From Pseudoduganella umbonata (GTDB lineage: Bacteria; Pseudomonadota; Gammaproteobacteria; Burkholderiales; Burkholderiaceae_D), in the NCBI RefSeq assembly GCF_014192225.1, contig NZ_JACHXS010000004.1, positions 62,001-126,000 on the forward strand: a DNA stretch of 64,000 nucleotides, in the 5' to 3' direction. The notes beneath the pieces were generated by a model. That model had not been told where the DNA came from. It saw only the letters and a list, made by a program, of their open reading frames with translations, and searched no databases. A program made the translations under genes and the position numbers. Shown in pieces: positions 54,260 to 63,023 of this stretch (positions are counted from its first letter, which is position 1; every line of letters begins with the position of its first letter).

Positions 54260-54800
54260 GCCTATCCCCCGGACCGCCTCACTGAAGCATAACTGGGTTG
54301 GGCAATTGAAAGCGTTCGATTTGGCAAGCCTCCGCTCGCCCCCGGATTTCCCGGCAGCGCATCTGGCATGTGTTGCTAACAGTGGCTACCGGAACGCGCA
54401 GTTCATCCAATGCTTCCGGCGCGGTCTACTCCCGAGAACGATAGCGCATCAACTGCCCCCCGCTACCGGCGCCAAGTCCAGGATTGCGAAATGTATCTAC
54501 ATGCCGGCCGCTTGCCCATGCACAGCGTCAGACGTCACGCCAGCCCTTCACGACGTGCCTCAGCAGGTCCAGTCTGCGCTTGTCGATGGAACGAAACTAG
54601 GTCGCCCCGATTACAGGCACGTGACACCTACGGACAGCGTCGAATCGCCGCCAATGGACCGGCACGTTACCTAACGTTACCAGACAGATCCTGACGAAGC
54701 CGATCGTTGGCAGAAGCAATGCCTCGTGTTCCTGCAAGCCCGACGACCTTACAAATGAACTGTGCTGACCTCTACACAAATACGAGTCGACCATACGATA
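54260..54800. other. Intergenic stretch upstream of the SOS-box gene
   Basis: Only short frames; none supported. Confidence 0.4.
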
Positions 54801-54820
54801 TACTGTGTTTTTATACAGTA
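54801..54820. promoter_or_regulatory. LexA (SOS) box
   Basis: TACTGT-N8-ACAGTA is a perfect palindromic match to the gammaproteobacterial and betaproteobacterial LexA consensus CTGT-N8-ACAG with extended arms; the spacer is T-rich. It ends 22 bases before the ATG at 54843, the usual place to block transcription. The gene should be repressed by LexA and induced by DNA damage. Confidence 0.85.
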
Positions 54821-54842
54821 TTCTTTTTTTGCGAGGCCGGCC

Positions 54843-55208
54843 ATGCGTGTCAGGATGATCAGGATGAGAGACAAAGGCGTAGTGCTGCCACGCCGAGTGC
54901 TGCACGACCGCTATGCCGTCAAGCATTGGGGCAGCCTCACCATTGCAGATATCTCGGTGCCGGCGCTCCGCCGCGTGGTAAAGATCGCTCGCCTGGCCCT
55001 GGACACCGGTGACCGCGTGCTTGAGCTGCACGACTCGCAAATCAGCTGGGTCACCGACCAGAATTTCGAGTTACGTGGGTTTGAGATGCGCGACGTTGAT
55101 GGCGAGCTTGTCCATTACGCGCAAGGGTGGCTGTGCACAATTGAGCTGGACGAGGGTGATGTCGGATCGACACCTCAGCGCGAGGCCAAGCGGGCCGCGC
55201 GACAATAG
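54843..55208 (+). CDS. Unknown protein under a LexA box
   Basis: A 121-residue protein from ATG at 54843 (GAGG seven bases upstream). N-terminus very basic (MRVRMIRMRDKGVVLPRRVL), the middle has alternating strands (LTIADISVPALRRVVKIARL, then DTGDRVLELHDSQISWVTDQ), and the C-terminal third is acidic with HYAQGWLCTIELDE. It does not look like SulA, UmuD, ImuA/B or a known toxin. The frame to 54762 overlaps the LexA box and is not used. The SOS control makes a cell-cycle, repair or mobile-element role likely. Confidence 0.75.
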   Translation: MRVRMIRMRDKGVVLPRRVLHDRYAVKHWGSLTIADISVPALRRVVKIARLALDTGDRVLELHDSQISWVTDQNFELRGFEMRDVDGELVHYAQGWLCTIELDEGDVGSTPQREAKRAARQ

Positions 55209-55266
55209 GTGAAAACGAAAACGGCCACCGTGGCGACCGATTGAGATGAATGTCTCATTGGTGCCA

Positions 55267-56070
55267 TTACGCAGCTTTGCGTCGCCGATTCACAAGCCCG
55301 ACAACCCCGAGGCCAGCGAGCATCATCCCATAGGTATCTGGTTCTGGAACCGCGGAAAGGTTCAAAGCACTCATCGAAGCATTGTAAAAGAAGCGACCGC
55401 CCACGCTTACCGTACGGTTGTTCACAAAGGAAACTGTAAGAACCTCATCGCGAATCAGCGACGTCTGCTGCCTACCGCCAGCGCCAAGTGAACCGGATAG
55501 ACTGTCCTCCGCATAAATTGCGCCTTCTTCGGGAGGGAAAAAGATCAGGCTTGCCCAGAAGTTAGCTTGTACATTTTCGCCAACGAGATCGTTCGTTTCC
55601 AGAGCGAGCCGGGCGTCGAACGAAAATACAACCTCTGTCTTGGGAGAAAGGTCGAGGTAGACCAGTGTGCTGCTAGCGAAAAGGTCTGCGAGCTCATCGC
55701 GATCAGTACTGCGATCGCCCATGATGGCCACCGTTCCAACAAAGCTTTCCGTCCATGCGGACTCTCTCCCTGTAATACTGCCAGACGCGTGAGCGATTGG
55801 GGTGCTGAGCGCGCCAGCCAGTGGCTCCGTAGTTTCGCCGACAGCCCTGTAGCTGTTTGAACCCTCGTTCTCTGATTCGGTTGACAATGACAAACGTCCG
55901 GAATTCGGCGCGAGGTGAACGTGCATATTGGGGGTGATTCCATCATTGACGTCCAGGTCGATCAGTGTATAGCGCAACCCAGAATACGATACTTCCGCGC
56001 GGCTATCAGCATGGACATGAGCGGTGCTCGCAATGAGTGCCGCAGTCAGCATGGCTTTCAGGTAGGCCAT
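55267..56070 (-). CDS. PEP-CTERM sorting-domain protein
   Basis: From ATG at 56070 (GGAGG five bases upstream), 267 residues. A signal peptide (about 1-22, ending HVHA) precedes a beta-rich body starting YSGLRYTLIDLDVNDGITP. The tail is VPEPDTYGMMLAGLGVVGL plus NRRRKAA. A distant paralogue of the protein at 31124. Targeted to the surface or matrix by an exosortase encoded elsewhere. Confidence 0.93.
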   Translation of the reverse strand: MAYLKAMLTAALIASTAHVHADSRAEVSYSGLRYTLIDLDVNDGITPNMHVHLAPNSGRLSLSTESENEGSNSYRAVGETTEPLAGALSTPIAHASGSITGRESAWTESFVGTVAIMGDRSTDRDELADLFASSTLVYLDLSPKTEVVFSFDARLALETNDLVGENVQANFWASLIFFPPEEGAIYAEDSLSGSLGAGGRQQTSLIRDEVLTVSFVNNRTVSVGGRFFYNASMSALNLSAVPEPDTYGMMLAGLGVVGLVNRRRKAA

Positions 56071-56265
56071 CAGTTCCTCCTTGGTTGGATGAACCAGACT
56101 ACTTGGCTGTGTCTTGCATGGCAAATGAACAATGTTGGTTTTATCTTGCAAGTGTCGGATTCCAAACACCGCGTGCTGTGTCTTCTGGCTCGCCCCCGTA
56201 TTAGGCGGCGAAAATGCCGGGCGCCGTACAACAGCCTGTCGGTTGCTGGTGTTATGCCAACTGTC

Positions 56266-56525
56266 TAATAGCGTGCATGGACGCTGGTGCAGTCTTGCGC
56301 TTCCGGGGCGCCAGCCCGACGATACCTAGGCCGACCAGGGTCACTGCGTACGTGGCCGGTTCCAGCACGGAGGAGACAGACTCTGCTCGAGATCAGCACC
56401 AAAGCTGAAGTAAGCCGACACGCTATGCGCGCGATTGTTGTCGATCCTGACGCCAAGGACCTGATCGAGTTCGAGGAATGTCTGCGGCAGACCGTCCCAG
56501 CCGATGGTGCGGGAGACGGATTCAG
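56266..56525 (-). pseudogene. 3' fragment of a PEP-CTERM gene
   Basis: The minus strand encodes TIGWDGLPQTFLELDQVLGV, then AYFSFGADLEQSLSP, then, after a one-base shift, VLEPATYAVTLVGLGIVGLA and PRKRKTAP, a recognisable PEP-CTERM tail. The N-terminal part and signal peptide are gone and the kinase-like gene at 56533 begins just beyond. A decayed copy. Confidence 0.6.
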
Positions 56526-56532
56526 AGGTCTA

Positions 56533-57642
56533 CTAGCTTTCGACGTAAGGGCGAGCGTCCAATGGAATATTGATAACAAACGTCGTCCCTGTCGCTTGGG
56601 AACTTCGCGTAATCAGCGAGCCGCCGTGACCTTCCGCGACAGCCCGGACGTAGCTCAAACCTCTTCCATCAGGGGGGTGGACGTCGGTATCATCATCCAG
56701 CTCGTCGGACAACATCTCCATGTCGGCAATCGTGAGGAAGTACTTCGTCGTATGCAGAGAGAGTAAGATCCGTCCGAAAGCGATCGTGGCAGAGACTGCG
56801 ATCTCGCTCGCGCTGGCGCCCGCCTGTCGCGCGTAGTTGATGAGATTTCTGAGCGCATGCTCCATGGCGGCCCAGCTCCAGTACCCATTGATGGGATCAC
56901 TGCTGATCTGGATCCGTCCGGTGTCGTCCTGAAAATCCACGCAAACGTTGTCAATTAGCGGCAACAACGTTACAGGGCCAATCGTCAGCTTCAGCTTGAG
57001 ATTCCTGTTCAGGGAACGTTCGCTGGTAGCGGACATCAGCATACTGTCCGCTTCGCCCACCTTGCCGATGATGCGTTTCGCCATTGTCAACATGCCAGGA
57101 TCCCGGGACTTCTGCTCCATTAACTGGGCCGTCACGCTGACGACATTGAGGACGTTGCGCACGTCACGCGACAGCGCAGAGCGAAACAGCCGCCGCGCCT
57201 GTTCACGAACGTCGTTGAACCCATTCAGGCTATCTCTGCTGACCTCGTCAATGATGCGACGAACGTCTGCCAGCTGACCACTGGTGAGCACCGTTTTCAA
57301 GTCGTCGAGAGCACTCAGGATCACATCGCGGAAGATCTGCAGTTCGTGGATGAGATCACATGGGCGATACTCCGTCATCAAGGCGCGTTCCCGGCCATGC
57401 GCCATGCCCAGTGTGCTGTCGGCCTGTGCCGATGCTGAGGTCGCGCCTGACAAAGCTTCGATCACCCGGTAATAGACTAACGGCATAGCGCCGACCAGAA
57501 CGGAGGCATTCAGCTTCGCGGTATTCGGAACCTCGGCATTAACCCGCTGCTCCCATGCCTGCATGATGCTGGGCAGGATGGCAAAGTGTCGATACAGTGG
57601 TATGCCACTCCCGCCGGAGCCGGCAACACTGCTATCGTTCAT
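56533..57642 (-). CDS. Histidine-kinase-like protein lacking the phospho-acceptor histidine
   Basis: A 369-residue paralogue of the frameshifted gene at 38190. N-terminal RsbRD_N-like helical domain (GMAHGRERALMTEYRPCDLI, HELQIFRD), then a dimerisation-like region in which SHDMRTPL is replaced by SRDVRNVL. The HATPase_c fold keeps an N box (EHALRNLINYARQAG) but the G1 box is absent or changed (LSLHTTKYFLTIADM) while G2 (DGRGLSYVRAVAEGHGG) is partly kept. It is probably not an active kinase and may act as a decoy or regulator of related kinases. Confidence 0.8.
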   Translation of the reverse strand: MNDSSVAGSGGSGIPLYRHFAILPSIMQAWEQRVNAEVPNTAKLNASVLVGAMPLVYYRVIEALSGATSASAQADSTLGMAHGRERALMTEYRPCDLIHELQIFRDVILSALDDLKTVLTSGQLADVRRIIDEVSRDSLNGFNDVREQARRLFRSALSRDVRNVLNVVSVTAQLMEQKSRDPGMLTMAKRIIGKVGEADSMLMSATSERSLNRNLKLKLTIGPVTLLPLIDNVCVDFQDDTGRIQISSDPINGYWSWAAMEHALRNLINYARQAGASASEIAVSATIAFGRILLSLHTTKYFLTIADMEMLSDELDDDTDVHPPDGRGLSYVRAVAEGHGGSLITRSSQATGTTFVINIPLDARPYVES

Positions 57643-57691
57643 TAGGGTCTCCGATCTCGGCTAATGGCCGCATGCCCCGCCACACTCGCAT

Positions 57692-57979
57692 TCAGGCGCT
57701 GGCAAACGTTACGTTATCTACTGAAAAGAATCGGTGTACAACACACACCGCATCGATCTGCGCATTTGCACTGATGCGCAAGACCGGTGGGCGGGCTGCT
57801 CGACACTGCTCGACCAGGTGCCGCGTCGGCAGCACCGTGCAGGCCAGGACGTCACAGCAAATCGGAAGATTAGCAAAGCGGATGCGGAGTTCTGTGCGTT
57901 GGATTACCAATAGTTCATCTTCAAAAGAACATGAAAGCACATCGTGTCTGCCGGCGCCTCCGAATGCGTCAAGCGACAT
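57692..57979 (-). CDS. Possible small unknown protein
   Basis: A 95-residue frame with protein-like composition (CSFEDELLVIQRTELRIRF, then SVDNVTFASA at the end), several cysteines and no signal peptide. Weak start context. No family recognised. It lies between the kinase-like gene and the recombinase. Confidence 0.35.
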   Translation of the reverse strand: MSLDAFGGAGRHDVLSCSFEDELLVIQRTELRIRFANLPICCDVLACTVLPTRHLVEQCRAARPPVLRISANAQIDAVCVVHRFFSVDNVTFASA

Positions 57980-58110
57980 GCCGACCGAACGCTCTCAGGA
58001 TAGCCAACGCCACAGTATGTTGCGGATCGCCAGTCTGAACATGCGCACTAGGACAAGGTGCAGCAGGCTTGCTTCGCTTGCCGTCTTCGGATGGGTTGCG
58101 CTCTCGCGCG

Positions 58111-59637
58111 TCATCGCGCCAGCCCGAATACTTCCTCCAGCGTGGCGAAGCACTGCTGGCTGTAGCCGGCCAGCTTCCGCTCGCTCAGAAAAAGGCTACC
58201 TTGGTCGCACAGGTGCGTTTCCACCAGAATGTACCGCTCGATCTCATCGTTGCGGCGATCCAGCAGCGCACACAAGACGAAGTCGGCGGACGCGCCTTTC
58301 CGCACAGGCACGCGCCAACGGCACACCGTGTCCGGGTAACGCCGGGAGGACGCAAGGGCGATCCGTACATGCAGCGTGTCATTGAACAACAGGACATTCC
58401 AGGCACCCGACGCGGCGACCGTCGCACCACCCCGCCTTGCCGTCGCTGCGCACTGCTCGATGAGCCTCTTCATCATCACTCGGGTCGACCGTATAGCCAG
58501 GGCGCCTGACACGGTTCGCTGCACGGGCAGGCCCGCCTCCGCATAAGCTCCCACATAGCCGCCGAATAGAGCACGCATGATATTCCGACCCGGCAGCTCG
58601 GGGTGATGACACAACCGTGCATTGATCGTCCCGTGCCGCGCATGGATATCGCGCAGGAGGGCCAAAATACGCTGTCGATCCGGCCCGGTAGCACGCCCTG
58701 CACGGATGTCTTGCGCATGCTGAAAGGTCTCCCGGCTGACGATCGGCGCCAGCGCAGTATCACAGCGCACCCAGGTATCTTGGGGATTGCCCGCCACGGG
58801 ACTGCGCAGCTTGCGCGTCGTCTGGTTGAAGACGAGAACTCCGCAGTATTTTTCGCTCGTCAGGATGCGACGCACAGTAGCCGGATCCCACGGCTTGCCC
58901 AGATGCGTGCGTAACCCCTCGGCGTCCAATTGCCTGGCGATCGCGCTGTCACTGAACCCATGCATGGTGTACAGCATGTAGATGCGGCACACCAATGCCA
59001 CGTCGGCATCGCAGCCGGGTTCCAGCGCCACGCGGTCCGTCGCCAGGAACTTGCGTTCACCCGGTGCCAGCCTGCCCCGCTTTAGGCCATCCGCCGAGAC
59101 GGAAACCCGGGACAGCCCAAACCCGGGCAAGCCACCCTGCTTGTAGCCCAAACGGATGAAGCGGCACTGTGCGTGCCACACCTTCGTCGACAGTTCCCGG
59201 CTGTATTCGGCCGCCATGATGCGCTTGATCCCCTTCAGCAACGCTTGCATCGGCGACCCGTCATCGGCAAACAATTCGGCGCAGTACACCACCGGCACGC
59301 CAGCACGCCGGCACAGATATTCATAGAAGGCACTTTCGTCCACGTCCTGAAAACGCCCCCAACGGCTAACGTCATACACGATGACGGCTGCGAAGCCGCA
59401 GGGTCGTTCTGTCACGGCAGCCAGGAGCGCTTGCAGCCCCGGACGATCATGCAAAGACAAGCCGCTGCGTCCCTCGTCGACGAACGTCCGTGTGACGCGC
59501 ATTGCCCTGCCCTGCGCATATAGGGCGATGCTGTCAAGCTGGTGCTGGATCGAGTGGTTCTGGCTGTCCGTGGACATGCGTGCATACGCGGCGACCGGCA
59601 AGGTTCGCGGTGCCGACTCCTGATCAACTACGTGCAT
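58111..59637 (-). CDS. Large serine recombinase
   Basis: From ATG at 59637 (GGGGA upstream), 508 residues. Resolvase domain at about 14-155 with the catalytic serine in YARMSTDSQNHSIQ and arginines in VDEGRSGLS and YDVSRWGRF. It is followed by a recombinase domain (IYMLYTMHGFSDSAIARQL, SEKYCGVLVFN) and a C-terminal region without the long zinc ribbon of phage integrases. Such enzymes integrate or excise mobile elements or invert DNA. It ends away from and lies beside the cysteine-repeat gene; no attachment sites were found. Confidence 0.9.
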   Translation of the reverse strand: MHVVDQESAPRTLPVAAYARMSTDSQNHSIQHQLDSIALYAQGRAMRVTRTFVDEGRSGLSLHDRPGLQALLAAVTERPCGFAAVIVYDVSRWGRFQDVDESAFYEYLCRRAGVPVVYCAELFADDGSPMQALLKGIKRIMAAEYSRELSTKVWHAQCRFIRLGYKQGGLPGFGLSRVSVSADGLKRGRLAPGERKFLATDRVALEPGCDADVALVCRIYMLYTMHGFSDSAIARQLDAEGLRTHLGKPWDPATVRRILTSEKYCGVLVFNQTTRKLRSPVAGNPQDTWVRCDTALAPIVSRETFQHAQDIRAGRATGPDRQRILALLRDIHARHGTINARLCHHPELPGRNIMRALFGGYVGAYAEAGLPVQRTVSGALAIRSTRVMMKRLIEQCAATARRGGATVAASGAWNVLLFNDTLHVRIALASSRRYPDTVCRWRVPVRKGASADFVLCALLDRRNDEIERYILVETHLCDQGSLFLSERKLAGYSQQCFATLEEVFGLAR

Positions 59638-59964
59638 GATTTCCCCGCTGGGCAGTGGCGTATTCTGTCGAGCCCGATGACGGAACAGCGAGCTAGGCGG
59701 CAACTGGAATCACCTGCTTGCTAACTCATCTACTAAGGATGCATCGCGCGGTTTGTCCGGCGCTCTTGCATCAGCGATGCAACGCAAGGCCGTCGCGAAC
59801 CGCAAAGATGTCTTGCGGCCTTCGACAGTTCGCTCCGCGCGGCGCGGCCAGTCACCAATGAGCGCTGCTTCAAAGGCTGCGTCGTGGCGGCGAAATCTCC
59901 TACCGCTGTCACATGCGTCTGATCTATGCGTAACGCGCCCTTCGATACCGTCAATGCTGTACGA

Positions 59965-60777
59965 CTAGCGGGCACCGCCGCATGCGATCCAGTTGCCACC
60001 ACCACTGCCTGTCGACGCACACGATGTCGCCTGGCCACCGCAGGCAGCGTGATTTCCCGACCCGGACCCTGTGATGGTGCACGAAGAGGCCAGACCGCCG
60101 CAGGCAGCGCGATTGCCACTTCCCGCACCCGTGGTGGCGCAGGAGATCGCCAGCCCGCCACAGGCAGCCGAATTGCCACTGCCGCTGCCGGTAGTCGTGC
60201 ATGAGATGGCCTTGCCGCCACACGCCGCGGCATTACCGGTGCCGCTGCCAGTTGTCGTACAGGATATCGCTTCGCCGCCACATGCAGCATCATTGCCGGC
60301 ACCACTACCTGTGGTCGTGCAGGAGAGAGCAAGGCCGCCGCACGCGGCGCTATTGCCGACGCCGCTGCCCGTCGTCGTGCAAGAAATCGCACGGCCGCCG
60401 CAATCGGCGTGGTTGCCCGCGCCACTACCGGTCGACGCGCAACTGATCGCCATCCCGCCGCACGCGGCGCGGTTTCCGGGCCCCGAACCAGTGGTGATGC
60501 ACGATATCGCCAGGCCGCCACACGCTGCCCAATTGCCCGGGCCGCTACCCGTCGTGGTACAGGTCGCGGCACGACCGCCGCAGGCAGCATGATTGCCAGG
60601 GCCGGATCCGGTCGTAACGCAGGTAGTCGCCAGCGCGCCGCAGTAAGCTGTATTGCCGGGTCCGGAGCCGGTGGTCTCGCACGTGGTGGCACTGGGCGAC
60701 GCCGGCACTGACGAAACGGACAATAGCGCTAGCATGAACCATACACAGCCGATTAGCATTTTCCATTTCCGATCCAT
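59965..60777 (-). CDS. Secreted protein of twelve 20-residue cysteine repeats
   Basis: A 270-residue protein. Signal peptide about 1-26 (MDRKWKMLIGCVWFMLALLS). Residues 33-270 are twelve tandem units of the pattern C-x-T-T-G-S-G-x-G-N-x-A-A-C-G-G-x-A-x-S; the last is 18 residues. Every unit has cysteine at positions 1 and 14, 24 in all. Length constancy and paired cysteines suggest a disulfide-braced solenoid outside the cell. I know no family with this repeat. Candidate ideas are an ice-binding, adhesive or surface protein; none is shown. Confidence 0.8.
   Translation of the reverse strand: MDRKWKMLIGCVWFMLALLSVSSVPASPSATTCETTGSGPGNTAYCGALATTCVTTGSGPGNHAACGGRAATCTTTGSGPGNWAACGGLAISCITTGSGPGNRAACGGMAISCASTGSGAGNHADCGGRAISCTTTGSGVGNSAACGGLALSCTTTGSGAGNDAACGGEAISCTTTGSGTGNAAACGGKAISCTTTGSGSGNSAACGGLAISCATTGAGSGNRAACGGLASSCTITGSGSGNHAACGGQATSCASTGSGGGNWIACGGAR
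59968..60681. repeat. Twelve tandem 60-bp units within the cysteine-repeat gene
   Basis: The DNA period is 60 bp, a multiple of three, which keeps several frames open on both strands and makes false ORFs. Units differ mainly at third positions and at the x residues, so the array has diverged under protein-level constraint rather than being freshly amplified. Confidence 0.9.
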
Positions 60778-61380
60778 GTCGCATCTCCTGGGAAAACAAC
60801 CTATCGGTCAATGGCAAGCCGGCATGTAACGGGGCGTCAACCGAAGCGCAGCAACAATTGTCCAGCTGTCACGGGCTGGATACAGCCGTTACCGCTCTCC
60901 TCTGCACACCGTATCCGATCGCTATCGAACTTGCAATACCGGGCCCATGCAACCCATCGCTATCGTGGTGTAAATGCCTGTCATGAACTCCCGTCTCTAG
61001 CCAGACATCAGTTCCCTCGCGGCCGATGCGAGATAGCAGCTCCCCGCGCAGCCAGCATGCAAACCAGCGATGAACGATTGGTGTCAGGTCTGCGCGAAAC
61101 TCTTCTCGACGGCCTGGTCACTGAACACTTCATCGAACGCACTTGGCCGGGCATCGATCGCAGGATTTCGATTAACGCAAACGTGGCAGCGCGGCCAACC
61201 GGGCGGTTATCCGGATGCAGATTCACCAAGCCATCGGCGATTTCGCCCAGGGGTGCGCCGGATTTAGAGTTAAGTTGAATACCGCACGATCAGTGGCGCC
61301 GCCATCGTCGATCTCTTATGCTTTCATTGGCATACATCCAGCGAGCAGCCTCTGGCGACCGATGGGCTGTCGCGGTTTGG
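60778..61380. other. Intergenic stretch, one weak small frame
   Basis: A plus-strand frame beginning about 61057 (MQTSDERLVSGLRETLLDGL, VTEHFIERTWPGI) has a protein-like start but a poor C-terminus and no ribosome site. Possibly a truncated gene. Nothing else seen. Confidence 0.3.
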
Positions 61381-61653
61381 CTAGCTTGTCGAGCCCGCGT
61401 TCACCGGCCCGGACGCTATCGAAGGTTCCAAACTGTCCACCGATTCCCTGACGTAACCGGTTCCCCGGTCATAGCCTTCATTCATGCGTCGTCGTCCGCG
61501 TGCGACCGGCGACGCGTGCTGGGCGCGGTACTCCTTTCGCTGGCTCACGATCCTGGCAGCCATCCCCAGCACCGTCAGTTGCTGATCCGCTGTCAACTGC
61601 AGCGCGTGCGCGGCAGCGACCATCTGCTCCGCATAACTGGTCAATCTACGCAT
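61381..61653 (-). CDS. Small helical unknown protein
   Basis: A 90-residue protein from ATG at 61653 with a very good site (GGAGGGAACC). The N-terminal half is helical (RRLTSYAEQMVAAAHALQLT, ADQQLTVLGMAARIV); the C-terminal half is polar and arginine-rich, with RGRRRMNEGYDRGTGYV. No family recognised. Divergent from the F-type transfer operon that begins about 300 bp away, so a regulatory role is conceivable but not shown. Confidence 0.55.
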   Translation of the reverse strand: MRRLTSYAEQMVAAAHALQLTADQQLTVLGMAARIVSQRKEYRAQHASPVARGRRRMNEGYDRGTGYVRESVDSLEPSIASGPVNAGSTS

Positions 61654-61952
61654 GGTTCCCTCCGTCAAATGGCAAACTGCGGTGCAGCCTAACAGGCAGG
61701 CTGAACAGCAATTAGCGGCAGCGCAAACAGGCGCACTGTCGACGAAACGTCGCGATTAACCGGCCGTATCGGCCGTGTCTTGCCCTTCCATTCTTCACGG
61801 CCTCGCTGACGATCGAATCTCTCTGAAGTTCGTTCGAACACACGATCTCTTGCGGTGCATCGAATCAAGGCTGAGCTCGCTTTGCGCGCTCACAAAAGGT
61901 TCCCACAGCCGAGAAATATCATCCATTCACGTTATCCGATCAACTTTACGGA

Positions 61953-62435
61953 ATGGGTCCGGCGATGCCTTGCAACCGCTCAACAATTCCTGCGATACAC
62001 AGGCGCATTGGCCTAGTCGGCATGTTTGCGTTGTTTTCCGGCACGTCGCTGGCCGCCGACCTCGCATGCATCGAGCAGGCCGCAGCAAGGTTCGATGTGC
62101 CTACCGTCTTGCTGCGCGCCATCGTGCAGCAGGAGACAGCAGGACGTTGCACCACCCGCCATCCCCGCAACCGCAACGGCACCTACGACATCGGCTGCGC
62201 CGGCATCAACTCGGGCTGGCTGCCCAGGTTAAGCCGGGAGTTCGGCATCAACGAGCAGGCACTGCAAACACCCTGCACCAACCTCCACGTCGGCGCGTGG
62301 ATCCTCGCCCGGAACCTTCGCCAGCATGGCGATACCTGGCGCGCTATCGGTGCCTACAACGCCGTCACCGAATCGAAACGCAGGGAGTACGCATGGAAAA
62401 TCCTCGCGCACATGCAGCCGCGCGCTGCACGCTGA
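61953..62435 (+). CDS. Lytic transglycosylase of a conjugation system (TrbN/VirB1-like)
   Basis: A 160-residue protein with a signal peptide (...MFALFSGTSLAA). The catalytic glutamate is in LLRAIVQQETAGR, the GxNxG-like motif is GCAGINSGWLP, and NLHVGAWILARNLRQ with AYNAV are the remaining soluble lytic-transglycosylase blocks. It opens holes in peptidoglycan for the transfer machinery. It overlaps the next gene by 43 bp, so it is the first gene of the F-type operon. ATG codons at 61953 and 61965 are both possible starts. Confidence 0.88.
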   Translation: MGPAMPCNRSTIPAIHRRIGLVGMFALFSGTSLAADLACIEQAAARFDVPTVLLRAIVQQETAGRCTTRHPRNRNGTYDIGCAGINSGWLPRLSREFGINEQALQTPCTNLHVGAWILARNLRQHGDTWRAIGAYNAVTESKRREYAWKILAHMQPRAAR

Positions 62436-63013
62436 TCGCAGCGCTGGTCGCAGCCGGCGGATGCCATACGCCGCCTGCACGGGAGCGCTTGCAGGTCACG
62501 GCCGCTCCAGCAAGCCCGGTGTCGCTCGCCATCACGCCGCTGGTACACCGGGGCACATCGCGATTTGCGTTCTGTGCGACTGGAACCTGTTCCGTCGCCT
62601 CGCCAAAAACGCCAGCCGGCACCGGCGTCGACTACCGTCCGGCAACTGCGGCAACCGCACCGCCAGGCCGTGCCGCCGGCCAACCGGCCCAGTCGATCGA
62701 TCTGCCCTTCGCGTTCAATGCGACCGCCCTACGCGCTGCCGACCTGCGCCGACTGCGGGCGACAGTGAAAGAAACGGCGCCGGTCTCGGTCCGGATCACC
62801 GGCCGCTCGGACGCTCTCGGCGAGCCATCGGTGCGCCAGCGTATCGCCCTGGCACGTGCCGACGCGGTCCGTACGGCTGTTCTTGCCGCTACGCCGGGCG
62901 CCGACGTCACGATCGACCACGAAATTTCAACCGACACGGCGGTTCCCGCCGCAACGCGGCGCCACCAGCGCCGGGCAACAGTGCATTTGATTCCCACCCC
63001 TACCCGCCCATAA
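62393..63013 (+). CDS. OmpA-like lipoprotein of the transfer operon
   Basis: A 206-residue protein from ATG at 62393 (AGGGAG five bases upstream). A lipoprotein signal ends ALVAAGGC (cysteine at about 24). The C-terminal half has the OmpA-like peptidoglycan-binding pattern (LPFAFNATALRAADLRRL, then VRITGRSDALGEPSVRQRIA, LARADAVRTAVLA). Overlap with the transglycosylase gene and the pilin gene 10 bp downstream put it in the same operon. It could anchor the transfer apparatus to the cell wall. Confidence 0.75.
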   Translation: MENPRAHAAARCTLIAALVAAGGCHTPPARERLQVTAAPASPVSLAITPLVHRGTSRFAFCATGTCSVASPKTPAGTGVDYRPATAATAPPGRAAGQPAQSIDLPFAFNATALRAADLRRLRATVKETAPVSVRITGRSDALGEPSVRQRIALARADAVRTAVLAATPGADVTIDHEISTDTAVPAATRRHQRRATVHLIPTPTRP

Positions 63014-63023
63014 AGGAACCGCC

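Noticed and set aside
57597..58385. 262-codon plus-strand frame between the kinase-like gene and the recombinase
   Set aside because: It overlaps the 3' end of the well-supported recombinase on the other strand and has a composition typical of antisense frames.
59733..60777. Long open frames on both strands over the cysteine-repeat region (for example 59733-60692 minus, 60071-60592 plus)
   Set aside because: The 60-bp period keeps all frames open. Only the 59965-60777 minus frame has a start, a signal peptide and a constrained cysteine pattern.
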